Source of the DNA: an uncultured Dyadobacter sp.
GTDB taxonomy: Bacteria; Bacteroidota; Bacteroidia; Cytophagales; Spirosomataceae
Assembly (NCBI GenBank): GCA_946481035.1
Contig: CAMLNK010000143.1
Location: 1-8,161, forward strand
Length of the DNA: 8,161 nucleotides
Reading direction: 5' to 3'
Notes under the pieces: generated by a model
Database searches by the model: none
Seen by the model: only the letters and a program-made list of their open reading frames with translations
What the model was told of the DNA's origin: nothing
Made by a program: the position numbers and the translations under genes
Shown: piece after piece, positions 1 to 6,311 of the stretch
Layout of the letters: each line of letters starts with the position of its first letter
How positions within the stretch are numbered: the stretch's first letter is position 1

Positions 1-383
1 GCTGTTGGCGTCCCCTTTGCTCCTGCACCGCCTGTGGCCGCAGCTGCTACGACATGAATATCCACGCCGGGCGCAAGCACATCGGCGATCACGTTCACTT
101 TCTTGGTGGTTGTTCCTGCCTGGATCGACGTGTAGTTGAGCCACAGCGAGGTATTGGCGCTGGGCGCTACGATCTTGTTCCCCGCTTCATCGCTGGCGGG
201 CTTGGTAAAGGTGGCCGTAAAGTTTGTGGATGTAGCCGCTTCAATATCAAGCAGCGCCACTACGGGGACCTCCACGGTAATGGTATGGTCGTCGGTGTCC
301 GTATCCTGCGCCACAGCACGGCCGGAGAAGCCTGCCAAAGTCGCTGCAAACATGAACGAGAGGAGGGTGTAACGTTTTTTCAT
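1..383 (-). CDS. Secreted protein of unknown function (N-terminal part)
   Basis: The reading frame starts at the ATG complementary to 381-383 and runs off the left edge, so only about 127 residues are visible. Residues 1-25 form a typical Sec signal peptide: MKKR, a hydrophobic stretch LLSFMFAATLAGF, and a probable cleavage site AVA|Q. The mature part begins with an acidic linker (DTDTDDH) followed by TITVEVPVVALLDIE, then a Thr/Ser/Ala-rich segment likely to be beta-stranded. This pattern suggests an exported beta-sandwich protein, but I do not recognise a named domain. The start is supported by the signal peptide immediately after it. The gene is divergent from the UPF0173 gene across a 255-bp gap. 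The product should be periplasmic or extracellular; its role is unknown. Confidence 0.8.
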   Translation of the reverse strand, partial: MKKRYTLLSFMFAATLAGFSGRAVAQDTDTDDHTITVEVPVVALLDIEAATSTNFTATFTKPASDEAGNKIVAPSANTSLWLNYTSIQAGTTTKKVNVIADVLAPGVDIHVVAAAATGGAGAKGTPT

Positions 384-432
384 AACACTGATAGATTGGA
401 TTGTTGAATTTCGAGGGTTTCGTAAAAGTTCC

Positions 433-463
433 TAAACGTAGAAATACTTTTACCAATACACAA
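433..463 (-). promoter_or_regulatory. Candidate Bacteroidota promoter for the secreted-protein gene
   Basis: On the minus strand, TACGTTTA (433-440) matches TAnnTTTG at all fixed positions except the last. A TTG lies upstream (complement of 461-463) with a 20-base spacer, as expected for a -33/-7 pair. It would give a leader of roughly 45 bases before the ATG at 383. Based on motif only. Confidence 0.3.
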
Positions 464-563
464 CACTTACGGGAAATATTTACGCATAAAAGTCTGACTT
501 TTAACGCCAACGGTTACATGTGTCTGAACCCACGCAAATGGACGATTAAGCACGAGCGGCTTA

Positions 564-594
564 TTGCGTCCACTTTTGTGCAATTATCATTTTG
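564..594 (+). promoter_or_regulatory. Candidate promoter for the UPF0173 gene
   Basis: TCATTTTG at 587-594 matches TAnnTTTG with one mismatch, and TTG at 564-566 lies 20 bases upstream. Initiation would fall near 601, about 38 bases before the ATG at 639. This supports 639 rather than the in-frame ATG at 564, which overlaps the putative promoter. The remaining part of the 384-638 divergent gap is AT-rich and shows nothing else I can name. Confidence 0.35.
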
Positions 595-638
595 ACAGCT
601 CCGGGGACGGCTGTATTATTACATCAAAAACTGAAATA

Positions 639-1319
639 ATGAAAATAACCTATTACGGCCATTCGTGTTTCTCCGTCGTTGCGGGGGGCAAAACGATCCT
701 GTTCGATCCCTTCATTTCGGGCAATGAACTTGCCAGCGGCATTAACCCCGACGATATCAGGGTGGATTATATTTTTGTTTCGCACGGCCATTTCGATCAC
801 TCGCACGATGTGGTGAAAATCGCCGGTAACAACGATGCCATGGTGGTGGGAAGCTGGGAATTGTACACGCATTTCGGCGCGCAGGGCGTGAAAAATGTGC
901 ATCCGCTCAATCCCGGAGGCAAATGGGCATTCGATTTCGGCATCGCGAAAGGTACTGCGGCCGTGCATTCGAGCAGTTTCCGGGATGGCAGCTACGCCGG
1001 TGTGGCGGAAGGTTTTGCATTTAAAACCGAAGATGGGAATTTCTATTACAGCGGAGATACTGCGCTGACGCTCGATATGTCACTCGTCGCGAAATGGGCC
1101 AAACTGGATTTTGCCGTGTTACCGATCGGCGACGTGCTCACGATGGGCATCGAGGACGCGATCGAAGCAGCGAAATTGCTCGGCGTGACCCGGGTACTGG
1201 GCGTGCATTACGATACGTTCGGGTTCATCAAGATCGACAAGGCGGAGGCTATCAAGGCATTCGGCGAGGCAGGCCTGACGCTGCATTTGCCGGAAATAGG
1301 CGAGACGATCACGATCTAG
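639..1319 (+). CDS. UPF0173 family metal-dependent hydrolase (metallo-beta-lactamase fold)
   Basis: A 226-residue protein, the usual length for UPF0173. It begins MKITYYGHSCF, the standard family N-terminus, so ATG 639 was chosen over the in-frame ATG at 564 whose 25 extra residues look non-coding. The metal-binding motif HGHFDH is at residues 49-54 (H49, H51, D53, H54). Further likely ligands are H110 (AVHSS), D140 (YSGDT) and H190 (GVHYDT). This set is complete for a binuclear metallo-beta-lactamase-fold hydrolase, so the enzyme should be active. It has no signal peptide and is presumably cytoplasmic. The physiological substrate of this family is not established. It is monocistronic here, divergent from the secreted-protein gene and convergent with the LytTR regulator gene. 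Confidence 0.93.
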   Translation: MKITYYGHSCFSVVAGGKTILFDPFISGNELASGINPDDIRVDYIFVSHGHFDHSHDVVKIAGNNDAMVVGSWELYTHFGAQGVKNVHPLNPGGKWAFDFGIAKGTAAVHSSSFRDGSYAGVAEGFAFKTEDGNFYYSGDTALTLDMSLVAKWAKLDFAVLPIGDVLTMGIEDAIEAAKLLGVTRVLGVHYDTFGFIKIDKAEAIKAFGEAGLTLHLPEIGETITI

Positions 1320-1388
1320 CGCGGGCGGGCGTATTTTTTAATTCATTTTTAATTACAACGCCTGCTTCTTAACGATATATTTCGACCA

Positions 1389-1418
1389 CAATAACAATTG
1401 CACCAAGTGCGGTTATTG
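1389..1418. other. Small imperfect hairpin in the convergent gap
   Basis: CAATAAC (1389-1395) pairs with GTTATTG (1412-1418), and inside it GCAC (1400-1403) pairs with GTGC (1407-1410) around a CAA loop. Neither strand has a T run after it, so it is not a convincing terminator by itself. It may help end transcription from the UPF0173 gene together with the stronger hairpin downstream. Confidence 0.3.
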
Positions 1419-1437
1419 CTATTGAGTTATGTAGTTG

Positions 1438-1476
1438 AAAATCCATTGGCCCTATGTTCAATGGATTTTTCTTTTT
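1438..1476. terminator. Rho-independent terminator between convergent genes
   Basis: AAAATCCATTG (1438-1448) and CAATGGATTTT (1459-1469) form a perfect 11-bp stem with a 10-base loop. On the plus strand it is followed by TCTTTTT, so it is a good terminator for the UPF0173 transcript. On the minus strand the stem starts six bases after the response-regulator stop and has the four Ts of its own arm, so it probably works for both directions, more weakly on the minus side. Confidence 0.75.
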
Positions 1477-2242
1477 ACCGGTTTTCAAGCCAGCCGAGGA
1501 AATGGCTTACTTTTTCCTTTCCTATCAGCAGCTTTTCGGGTGTCGGCAGGGTGAGCTTGATGAAAAGCTTTCTCGAAAAATAATGCTCCACCTCTTTCAC
1601 CGCGTCGAAATTCACGAGGTACTGGCGGTTCAGCCGGTAAAACTGGGACGCCGGCAGCATTCCCTGCACTTCTTCCAGCGGCTGTGTGAGGGTATAGTCC
1701 TGGTTGTCAAACGTGCGCAGCCAGGTGGTTTCATTGTGGATGTAGAAGAATGCGATCGTCTCGGTTTTGATGGTAATGTATTTGTTCTGCTTGAAAACGA
1801 GGAAGCTCTTTTTGCCCTCGGGTTCGCCGAGTTTCTTCAAAAGCATTTCCAGCTCGGGTACCAGCGGTTTTTCGGAGGAAAAATAGCTTTTCAACTGGCT
1901 GAGCTTGTCGAGTGCGCCTTCAATGTGCTCTTTCTTAAATGGTTTGAGCAGATAGTCGATGCCATTGGCCTTGAATGCCTCGATCGCGTAATGGTCGTAA
2001 GCCGTGCAGAATATCACCGGCGGTACTACCTTCACCGCCTCGAAAATCTCGAAACAAAGACCGTCCGAAAGCTGGATATCCATGAAAATCAGGTCGGGCT
2101 GGGGCATTTCGGTGAGGTAGGAAACGGCCCGTTCCACACTTTGGATCGTGGCTACCACCTCGGCTTCGGGACGGAGCGTGGTAATGAGCTGCGCCAGCGA
2201 GCGGGCCGTTTTGATTTCGTCTTCAATGATTACGATTTTCAT
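1475..2242 (-). CDS. LytTR-family response regulator
   Basis: A 255-residue LytR/AlgR-type regulator. Receiver domain, residues about 1-118: acidic pocket E7/D8, phospho-acceptor D55 in LIFMDIQLSDG, T80 in the FCTAYD switch strand and K100 in LLKPF. All key residues are present. A linker of about 30 residues leads to a LytTR DNA-binding domain at roughly 146-252, with the characteristic FYRLNRQYLVN motif near 201-211. The gene starts inside the 3' end of the kinase gene (20-bp overlap), so the two are translationally coupled and almost certainly form a cognate pair. It should be a cytoplasmic DNA-binding transcription factor that binds paired direct repeats; the targets are unknown. It ends the five-gene minus-strand cluster just before a terminator. 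Confidence 0.95.
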   Translation of the reverse strand: MKIVIIEDEIKTARSLAQLITTLRPEAEVVATIQSVERAVSYLTEMPQPDLIFMDIQLSDGLCFEIFEAVKVVPPVIFCTAYDHYAIEAFKANGIDYLLKPFKKEHIEGALDKLSQLKSYFSSEKPLVPELEMLLKKLGEPEGKKSFLVFKQNKYITIKTETIAFFYIHNETTWLRTFDNQDYTLTQPLEEVQGMLPASQFYRLNRQYLVNFDAVKEVEHYFSRKLFIKLTLPTPEKLLIGKEKVSHFLGWLENR

Positions 2243-3242
2243 GAATAAGCGGCAGTTTGACCCTGAAATATTCCTGGTCGTTTTCGATTTGTACTTTTTG
2301 GTTCAGCAGGTGGAAATACCGGCGGTTGATATTGTCGAGCCCCACCTCGGTTGAATGCTCGGGGTTCTTTTTCAGTTGCAGCGGGTTTTCGACGATCAGC
2401 AGGCCATTCTCTTCATAAATGGTAATGTGCAGCGGCTTATCGAGCGAGACTACATTGTGCTTAATGCAGTTCTCGACCAGCAGTTGCAGCGTAAAGGGCG
2501 GTATCCAGGTGCGGTAAACGTCGTCCGGAACCCGGTATTCCAGCTCGATACCCTCTTCGAACCGCGCTTTGAGCAAATACATATAAGCATCGAGTATTTC
2601 GATCTCTTCCGAAAGGCTGATCAGGTCGAGCTTTCGGTTTTCTAGTGTAAACCGGTAGAAATCAGATAGTTTCAATATAAAATCGACGCTGTTTTTGTCT
2701 TCCAGCTCTACCATCGATTTCAGGGTACTGAGGCTGTTGAAGAGGAAATGCGGGTTGACCTGCTGTTTCAGCAATTCATATTGCGCGCCGAGGTTATCGG
2801 CCTTGCTGCGTTCGAGTTCGAGGATCACCTGCTGGTTGCGGTGCGTCTGGTAAAGCAAATGCAGCAGCATGTAGAAGATCAGGTTGATCATGATCCCGCG
2901 TACCTCGAACATCAGTACCACCGGCCCGAAATCCAGCGACGGGATGGCCAGTTTCTGCGCGCCCACCATCAGGAACATGAGTACGATGCCGATGGCGATG
3001 CTCCGGAACAGCAGCGGGTACGAAAAACCCGAGGCAGAATGTTCTTTCGTGAATTTGGGCAGCGAGTAGATATTGAAATACCACACAAACAATGTGAATG
3101 ACGTGGTGATCAACGCGCTGGTAACCGCCTCGAAACCATTGGGATGCTTCTCGGCGATTTTGGGAACAGTGGTGAGTATCCCCAGCGAAATCGAACTCAG
3201 CCAGACGATCACCGCCGAAACCCTGAATGTCTTTTGTACCAT
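2223..3242 (-). CDS. LytS/YehU-type sensor histidine kinase (His_kinase domain)
   Basis: With the start at the ATG complementary to 3240-3242, the protein has 339 residues. Four transmembrane helices are visible at about 8-26, 40-60, 79-99 and 107-131, with no obvious extracellular sensor domain. A short coiled coil (about 136-160) leads to the His_kinase motif QQVNPHFLFNS, with phospho-acceptor H165. The ATP-binding lobe has the N-box LLVENCIKHN (N258) and a glycine box VGLDNINRR near 300-308. The frame stays open to an ATG at 3314, which would add 24 residues and overlap the lipoprotein gene; I prefer 3242 because it places the first helix close to the N-terminus. It sits 19 bases after the lipoprotein gene and overlaps the regulator gene. 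The signal sensed is unknown; membrane or envelope state is an inference. Confidence 0.94.
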   Translation of the reverse strand: MVQKTFRVSAVIVWLSSISLGILTTVPKIAEKHPNGFEAVTSALITTSFTLFVWYFNIYSLPKFTKEHSASGFSYPLLFRSIAIGIVLMFLMVGAQKLAIPSLDFGPVVLMFEVRGIMINLIFYMLLHLLYQTHRNQQVILELERSKADNLGAQYELLKQQVNPHFLFNSLSTLKSMVELEDKNSVDFILKLSDFYRFTLENRKLDLISLSEEIEILDAYMYLLKARFEEGIELEYRVPDDVYRTWIPPFTLQLLVENCIKHNVVSLDKPLHITIYEENGLLIVENPLQLKKNPEHSTEVGLDNINRRYFHLLNQKVQIENDQEYFRVKLPLIHENRNH

Positions 3243-3261
3243 GATTTGTTGGTGTACCGGT

Positions 3262-3777
3262 TTACGGGAAAACAGACGCCCGTTGGGCAAATATAAAACT
3301 AATCCGCTCTGCATTGCTCAAAACGGCATTTTGGCGATTCGTTTGGCCGGAAAGTTCCCTCGTATAATCGATCACAGGGCCCGATTCGCCGGCGGAGACC
3401 GTAACCGTTTCCACCGACTGCAAACCGCCATTGATATTACTGCCAAACCAGAGCGGGTTTTGTTTCAGGTCCCACGTCACGAGCTTGAAAACCTCGCCGG
3501 GCGTCGGTACGCCGGGCGTCGCTTCGCCGGGCGTCGCTTCGCCGGGCGTCGCCTCGCCGGGGTTGTGTGCGTCACGCACTTGTCCTGCGTGTGCGAGGGC
3601 AGCGTCGTTGCCGTATAGCACCGAAATCGTGCGGGTGCGGTCGTTATGGAACGAGGTGATCACGTGCATACCGTTGTCGTTGAAGATCGTTGCCGGATTC
3701 GGCGCGAGCTTGCGTGGTTCGTGGCAGGCGGTGAGCGCGAATGCGGCAGAAATGAGTATTACGATGAGGCTTTTCAT
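3262..3777 (-). CDS. Lipoprotein with a cytochrome P460-like segment and a GEATP repeat
   Basis: A 171-residue protein starting MKSLIVILISAAFALTAC, a lipoprotein signal peptide with lipobox LTAC and lipidated C18. The frame is open further upstream to 4038, but that extension is translation of intergenic repeat A, so 3777 is chosen. The mature part contains ISVLYGNDAALAHA (51-64) and, after an insert, GEVFKLVTWDLKQNPLWFG (94-112). These resemble the YGNDIAVKA and GAVIVKVVW segments of the P460 protein encoded two genes upstream, but there is no CxxCH here. Residues 73-94 are a Pro-Gly-Glu-Ala-Thr repeat made by a 15-bp tandem repeat, placed in the loop between the two conserved segments. It is probably anchored in the periplasm or outer membrane. 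The function is unknown. It lies 19 bases upstream of the kinase gene and is likely co-transcribed with it. Confidence 0.8.
   Translation of the reverse strand: MKSLIVILISAAFALTACHEPRKLAPNPATIFNDNGMHVITSFHNDRTRTISVLYGNDAALAHAGQVRDAHNPGEATPGEATPGEATPGVPTPGEVFKLVTWDLKQNPLWFGSNINGGLQSVETVTVSAGESGPVIDYTRELSGQTNRQNAVLSNAERISFIFAQRASVFP
3495..3560 (-). repeat. 15-bp in-frame tandem repeat inside the lipoprotein gene
   Basis: Four 15-bp units at 3495-3509, 3510-3524, 3525-3539 and 3540-3554, plus a partial fifth to about 3560. Plus-strand units begin CGCCGGGCGTCG and differ only in the last three bases (GTA, CTT, CTT, CCT). On the coding strand they read (T)PGEA-type pentapeptides: GEATP three times, then GVPTP. 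Copy number changes would keep the frame. It is unrelated in period to the 7-bp intergenic repeats. Confidence 0.9.
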
Positions 3778-3795
3778 GAGATGTTGGTTTGTTTT

Positions 3796-3968
3796 GACCG
3801 CCGACGGCTGACCGCCGATTGCGGTATGGTGAACGTTTTGCGGGTAATGACCATGGACGATGGACCGCCGACCATGGTTTATATCTACTGCGATGGTCCA
3901 TTGTCGATCGTCCATGGTCCATTGTCGATGGTCTATGGTCGGCGGTCGGCCGTCAGTGGTCGGCCGTC
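3796..3968. repeat. Heptad repeat array A (GACNNNN facing NNNNGTC)
   Basis: Left arm: words GACCGCC (3796), GACGGCT (3803), GACCGCC (3810), a degenerate core 3817-3848, then GACCATG (3849), GACGATG (3856), GACCGCC (3863) and GACCATG (3870). Right arm: eleven consecutive in-phase NNNNGTC words from 3892 to 3968. A spacer of about 15 bases separates the arms. GACCATGGACGAT (3849-3861) has a perfect inverted copy at 3907-3919. The array fills the gap between the DUF1223 and lipoprotein genes and encodes the last 11 residues and the TAG stop of DUF1223. Confidence 0.9.
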
Positions 3969-4724
3969 GAATCCCGCCTTGCTCGCCGCGGAAATCACTC
4001 CCGTTTGGCTGTTTTGCAGAAAAGCAACGACTTCCCATTCGTTTGCATTAAAGCCTTCGGGCAGGTTTATTGCCACATTGCCGTTGGCTGCCGCGGGGAA
4101 ACTTTGAATGCGGCGGACGATCTGCACATGCGGCAGCAAGCGGCCGGCATTTTCGCCGCGTTTCACCATCGTATGCGCTACTTTTTGTACCAATGCAACC
4201 TGCAAAACGGCACCACGGCTCGCATTAGTCGCCCGATAGGCCAGTTTCAGTTTCCCCGCCTCGATCTGCGCTTCCGCAGTTAGTTGCGCCGCAGCAGTGG
4301 AGTTCAGTTCAGTTTGCAGTGCGCGTTTGAGCGTTTCCTCCTGCGAACCGATCAGTTCATGCTTGCCATTCACCACCGCCTGCGGCGTATAAACCGTTTC
4401 CAGATTGAGCCAGTTGGCATATTGGTACTGGCGTTTTGTAAAGTCTTTTTCGCTGAACACGTCCCGCCAGCCCTGGTGATTCCAGTAATCGACATGGAAT
4501 GCGAGAAGGTAAACAGGCTTACCCGCATTCTCTTCCTGGATTTTAGCCAGCAGTTTATCCGCCGGCGGGCAGCTCGAACAGCCCTCGGAGGTGAAGAGTT
4601 CGACGACGGCGAAGCCTTTGCTGGCCGCGTTGTCCGTGGTTGAGGAATCAGTATTTGGATTGAAAGCCATGGCGGATATTGAAAGGCCAAGTGACAGGAA
4701 AAGCGATGTGATGATGGATTTCAT
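3933..4724 (-). CDS. DUF1223 thioredoxin-like secreted protein
   Basis: A 263-residue protein beginning MKSIITSLFLSLGLSISAMAF, a Sec signal peptide, which fixes the start at 4724; the frame upstream is repeat array B. DUF1223 hallmarks are in order: VELFTSEGCSSCPPAD (41-56) with C49 and C52, LAFHVDYWNHQGWRD (74-88), VYTPQAVVNG (111-120) and KRGENAGRLLPHV (188-200). The family has a thioredoxin-like fold, and the CxxC pair suggests periplasmic redox activity, but no reaction is established. Residues 253-263 (DGRPLTADRRP) and the TAG stop come from repeat array A, so the native C-terminus probably ended near the preceding GF. Its leader is only about 27 bases from array B. Any promoter of its own would lie in the array; otherwise it depends on the P460 promoter. 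Confidence 0.92.
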   Translation of the reverse strand: MKSIITSLFLSLGLSISAMAFNPNTDSSTTDNAASKGFAVVELFTSEGCSSCPPADKLLAKIQEENAGKPVYLLAFHVDYWNHQGWRDVFSEKDFTKRQYQYANWLNLETVYTPQAVVNGKHELIGSQEETLKRALQTELNSTAAAQLTAEAQIEAGKLKLAYRATNASRGAVLQVALVQKVAHTMVKRGENAGRLLPHVQIVRRIQSFPAAANGNVAINLPEGFNANEWEVVAFLQNSQTGVISAASKAGFDGRPLTADRRP

Positions 4725-4751
4725 GATGGTTGGATGGTTGATTGTTTTTTT

Positions 4752-4955
4752 GACGGCTGACGGCTGACGGCTGACGGCTGACCGCCGACCATAGACCATG
4801 GATTTGTGATGTATTTTTTGGTTGGGTGGATACGCCTTCGGCCGTCGGCGGTCAGCGGCCGGCCGACCATAGACCATGGATTTGTGATGTATTTTTTGGT
4901 TGGGTGGATACGCCTTCGGCCATTCGGCGGTCAGCGGTCGGCCGTCGGTTCCGTC
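4752..4955. repeat. Heptad repeat array B
   Basis: GACGGCT occurs four times in tandem (4752-4779), followed by GACCGCC, GACCATA, GACCATG and GATTTGT in the same 7-base phase. A non-heptad spacer (about 4808-4839, with a T6 run) is followed by GGCCGTC (4840), GGCGGTC (4847) and AGCGGCC. The whole spacer plus flanks is then repeated. GACCGCCGAC (4780-4789) has a perfect inverted copy at 4844-4853. The right end (GGCGGTC 4926, AGCGGTC 4933, GGCCGTC 4940) overlaps the 3' end of the P460 gene and supplies its TGA stop. It fills the 206-bp gap between the P460 and DUF1223 genes. Confidence 0.9.
4784..4936 (+). repeat. 78-bp tandem duplication within array B
   Basis: Copy 1 (about 4784-4857) and copy 2 (about 4862-4936) are offset by 78 bases and identical over GCCGACCATAGACCATGG and the following spacer to CCTTCGGCC. 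They diverge by a small indel (G versus AT) before TCGGCGGTCAGCGG. Each copy holds a left GACNNNN arm, the spacer and a right NNNNGTC arm, so the duplicated unit looks like one complete element. Confidence 0.92.
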
Positions 4956-5878
4956 GGTATGTCGAACACAAACCCGGTCCCTTTCGCCAACTGGTGGCAG
5001 TTGATGCAATTGGTCGCGAATGCGGTCGTCTTTCCGTAGGGCTTCAAATCGAGGCCGTTGAACCTGGCGAAGCCCCAGCCTTCGGTGTCGGCGTACTTTT
5101 GGGTGTCGCGTACCATGAGCTGGATGTTGTTGAAATTACCGGGTTTTACATTGCCGTCGGCGTCGGGTGCCTGGCTGGTCCATACCACTTTCACGATCAC
5201 CGCACCGTCGGGCCAGGGGAGAATGTTGTTTTCTTCCAGGGCTTTTACGGCAATGTCGTTTCCGTAAATAATGCGTGAGGTGCCATTGTCGGGGCGGCCG
5301 GTGGAGCTTATCACCTTCCAGTTTTTATAATCATCGAAATAGCGGATGCCGTTAATGGAAGTCGGCACGTGCGATACTTTGGGTTTCCCGATAATCCGGG
5401 CAGTGTCTCCCGGGGCATAATGCTTCTGCGAGATGCTGGTTACGTAGTTTTTCAGGACCGCGAGCTCCGCGGGCGTCACCCTCGCGGACGGGTGTGTGGC
5501 TGCGTATTCGGGCAGGGGCATGCGGCCCGCGTCGATCATGTTCACAATATACCAGAGCTTGCCTTCCTGCTCTGCCTTCGGAATGCTGTCCCATTCTGAG
5601 AAATTGAACCGTTTACGGGCTTCCTCCACATCGGCGGCGACTTTGTAGGAAAACGGCGCGACTTTATCGTACCAGCGCAGGTTGGTTTCATTGGAGTGGC
5701 AATCGTAGCAAGAGCGTTTCAGAATGCGGGTCACCTCCTCTGGTCCGTGGAATTCCGACGTTACCGGCGGGTTTTCGATCGCAGGGCTGTTGACTTGCAA
5801 CACGACGAAACTGGTAAAAAGAATGCCCGCGAGGATTGCGGCGGCGTTGCGGTATGTGTGGCGTTTCAGGGCGTTCAT
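4931..5878 (-). CDS. Haem-binding domain plus cytochrome P460 domain protein
   Basis: A 315-residue exported protein. The N-terminal helix at about 12-30 is a signal peptide or anchor, which supports the ATG at 5878 rather than the upstream in-frame ATG at 6001. Residues about 40-155 are a haem-binding domain with CYDCH (57-61), FHGPEEV before it and NLRWYDKVAPFSYKVAADVEEAR after it. A cytochrome P460-type domain follows (about 170-308), with YGNDIAVKA (205-213), GAVIVKVVW (225-233) and a C-terminal haem motif CINCH (291-295). Two CxxCH motifs predict two c-type haems in the periplasm and an electron-transfer or redox role; substrate unknown. The last residues (EPTADR) and the TGA stop lie in repeat array B. 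It is first in the minus-strand cluster and has a good promoter match. Confidence 0.9.
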   Translation of the reverse strand: MNALKRHTYRNAAAILAGILFTSFVVLQVNSPAIENPPVTSEFHGPEEVTRILKRSCYDCHSNETNLRWYDKVAPFSYKVAADVEEARKRFNFSEWDSIPKAEQEGKLWYIVNMIDAGRMPLPEYAATHPSARVTPAELAVLKNYVTSISQKHYAPGDTARIIGKPKVSHVPTSINGIRYFDDYKNWKVISSTGRPDNGTSRIIYGNDIAVKALEENNILPWPDGAVIVKVVWTSQAPDADGNVKPGNFNNIQLMVRDTQKYADTEGWGFARFNGLDLKPYGKTTAFATNCINCHQLAKGTGFVFDIPTEPTADR

Positions 5879-5895
5879 AGCGGTTTGTTTTTTCT

Positions 5896-5903
5896 CAAAA
5901 GTA
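5896..5903 (-). promoter_or_regulatory. Candidate -7 element for the P460 gene
   Basis: On the minus strand this reads TACTTTTG, a perfect match to TAnnTTTG, ending 18 bases before the ATG at 5878. A weak TTT lies about 20 bases upstream where -33 TTTG is expected. It could drive the whole 5878-1475 cluster, unless the repeat arrays interrupt transcription. Confidence 0.4.
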
Positions 5904-6006
5904 GGGTTGGGAGCCGCCGGGGGAAATTGGAATCGCGCCCAAGTGGGCACATTCGGGGGTGAAGTAGACAGGTGTAGTCGGGAATTGTCATTGAAATACA
6001 ATAGTT

Positions 6007-6041
6007 GACCGCCGATGGCTGACGGCCGACCGCCGAATGCA
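6007..6041 (+). repeat. Heptad repeat array E (short, one arm)
   Basis: Five in-phase words: GACCGCC (6007), GATGGCT (6014), GACGGCC (6021), GACCGCC (6028) and GAATGCA (6035). The vocabulary is that of arrays A-D. No clear opposing NNNNGTC arm follows; only loosely spaced AGTC and GGTC occurrences are seen at 6046-6071. It could be a decayed or partial element. Confidence 0.75.
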
Positions 6042-6069
6042 TGTTAGTCGAGTGTGGTCATGTGTGGTC

Positions 6070-6128
6070 AGGTATGGGTGGGAGGAAGGAAGAAGGGGAG
6101 GATGGAGGAAAGGGAGATGGAATAATGG
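6070..6128 (+). other. Cytosine-free G/A-rich tract
   Basis: The plus strand has no C for 59 bases and is dominated by GGA/GGGA blocks with a few T. It contains four runs of three or more G, but long loops make a stable quadruplex uncertain. The minus-strand translation is a low-complexity Pro/Ser stretch, so it is not considered coding. Confidence 0.6.
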
Positions 6129-6311
6129 CGGTCGAGGTGGCGGTGGTGGTTGTCCAGTTCGGGGGGCAATGTGTCCGGTTGGGGTGTTTTGCGGTGTGGG
6201 TTGCGGCGGGATTGTAGTCTATTTGTATCAGAAATCGCAGCGGAAACACCGATTTCGGGTTCAATTAGAAACTATTATAAGACAACAAAATCAAGTAATC
6301 AATTCGCAATC

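Larger units (their letters stand above)
5904..6311. other. Divergent intergenic region without a credible gene
   Basis: No open frame here has a convincing start or protein-like composition. The region holds the upstream part of the P460 promoter, heptad array E, a near-repeat GTGTGGTCA (6053-6061 and 6062-6070), a cytosine-free G/A-rich tract and the Ohr leader. TCTATTTG at 6218-6225 is a one-mismatch -7 candidate for Ohr, but no well-spaced TTG is seen upstream of it. Confidence 0.55.

Noticed and set aside
1454..2248. Long plus-strand open frame (264 codons) opposite the response regulator
   Set aside because: It is the antisense shadow of a gene with a complete receiver and LytTR domain.
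3778..4038. N-terminal extension of the lipoprotein frame up to an ATG at 4038
   Set aside because: The extension translates heptad array A and the end of DUF1223; a clear lipoprotein signal peptide starts at 3777.
3796..4955. CRISPR array
   Set aside because: Repeats are 7 bp without regular unique spacers of 30-40 bp, arms are inverted, and no cas genes are present.
4725..5009. N-terminal extension of the DUF1223 frame up to 5009
   Set aside because: It translates array B and the antiparallel end of the P460 gene, including two copies of the same peptide from the duplication; a signal peptide begins at 4724.
6058..6264. Minus-strand open frame of 68 codons rich in Pro and Ser
   Set aside because: The composition comes from the G/A-rich tract; there is no start context or recognisable protein pattern.
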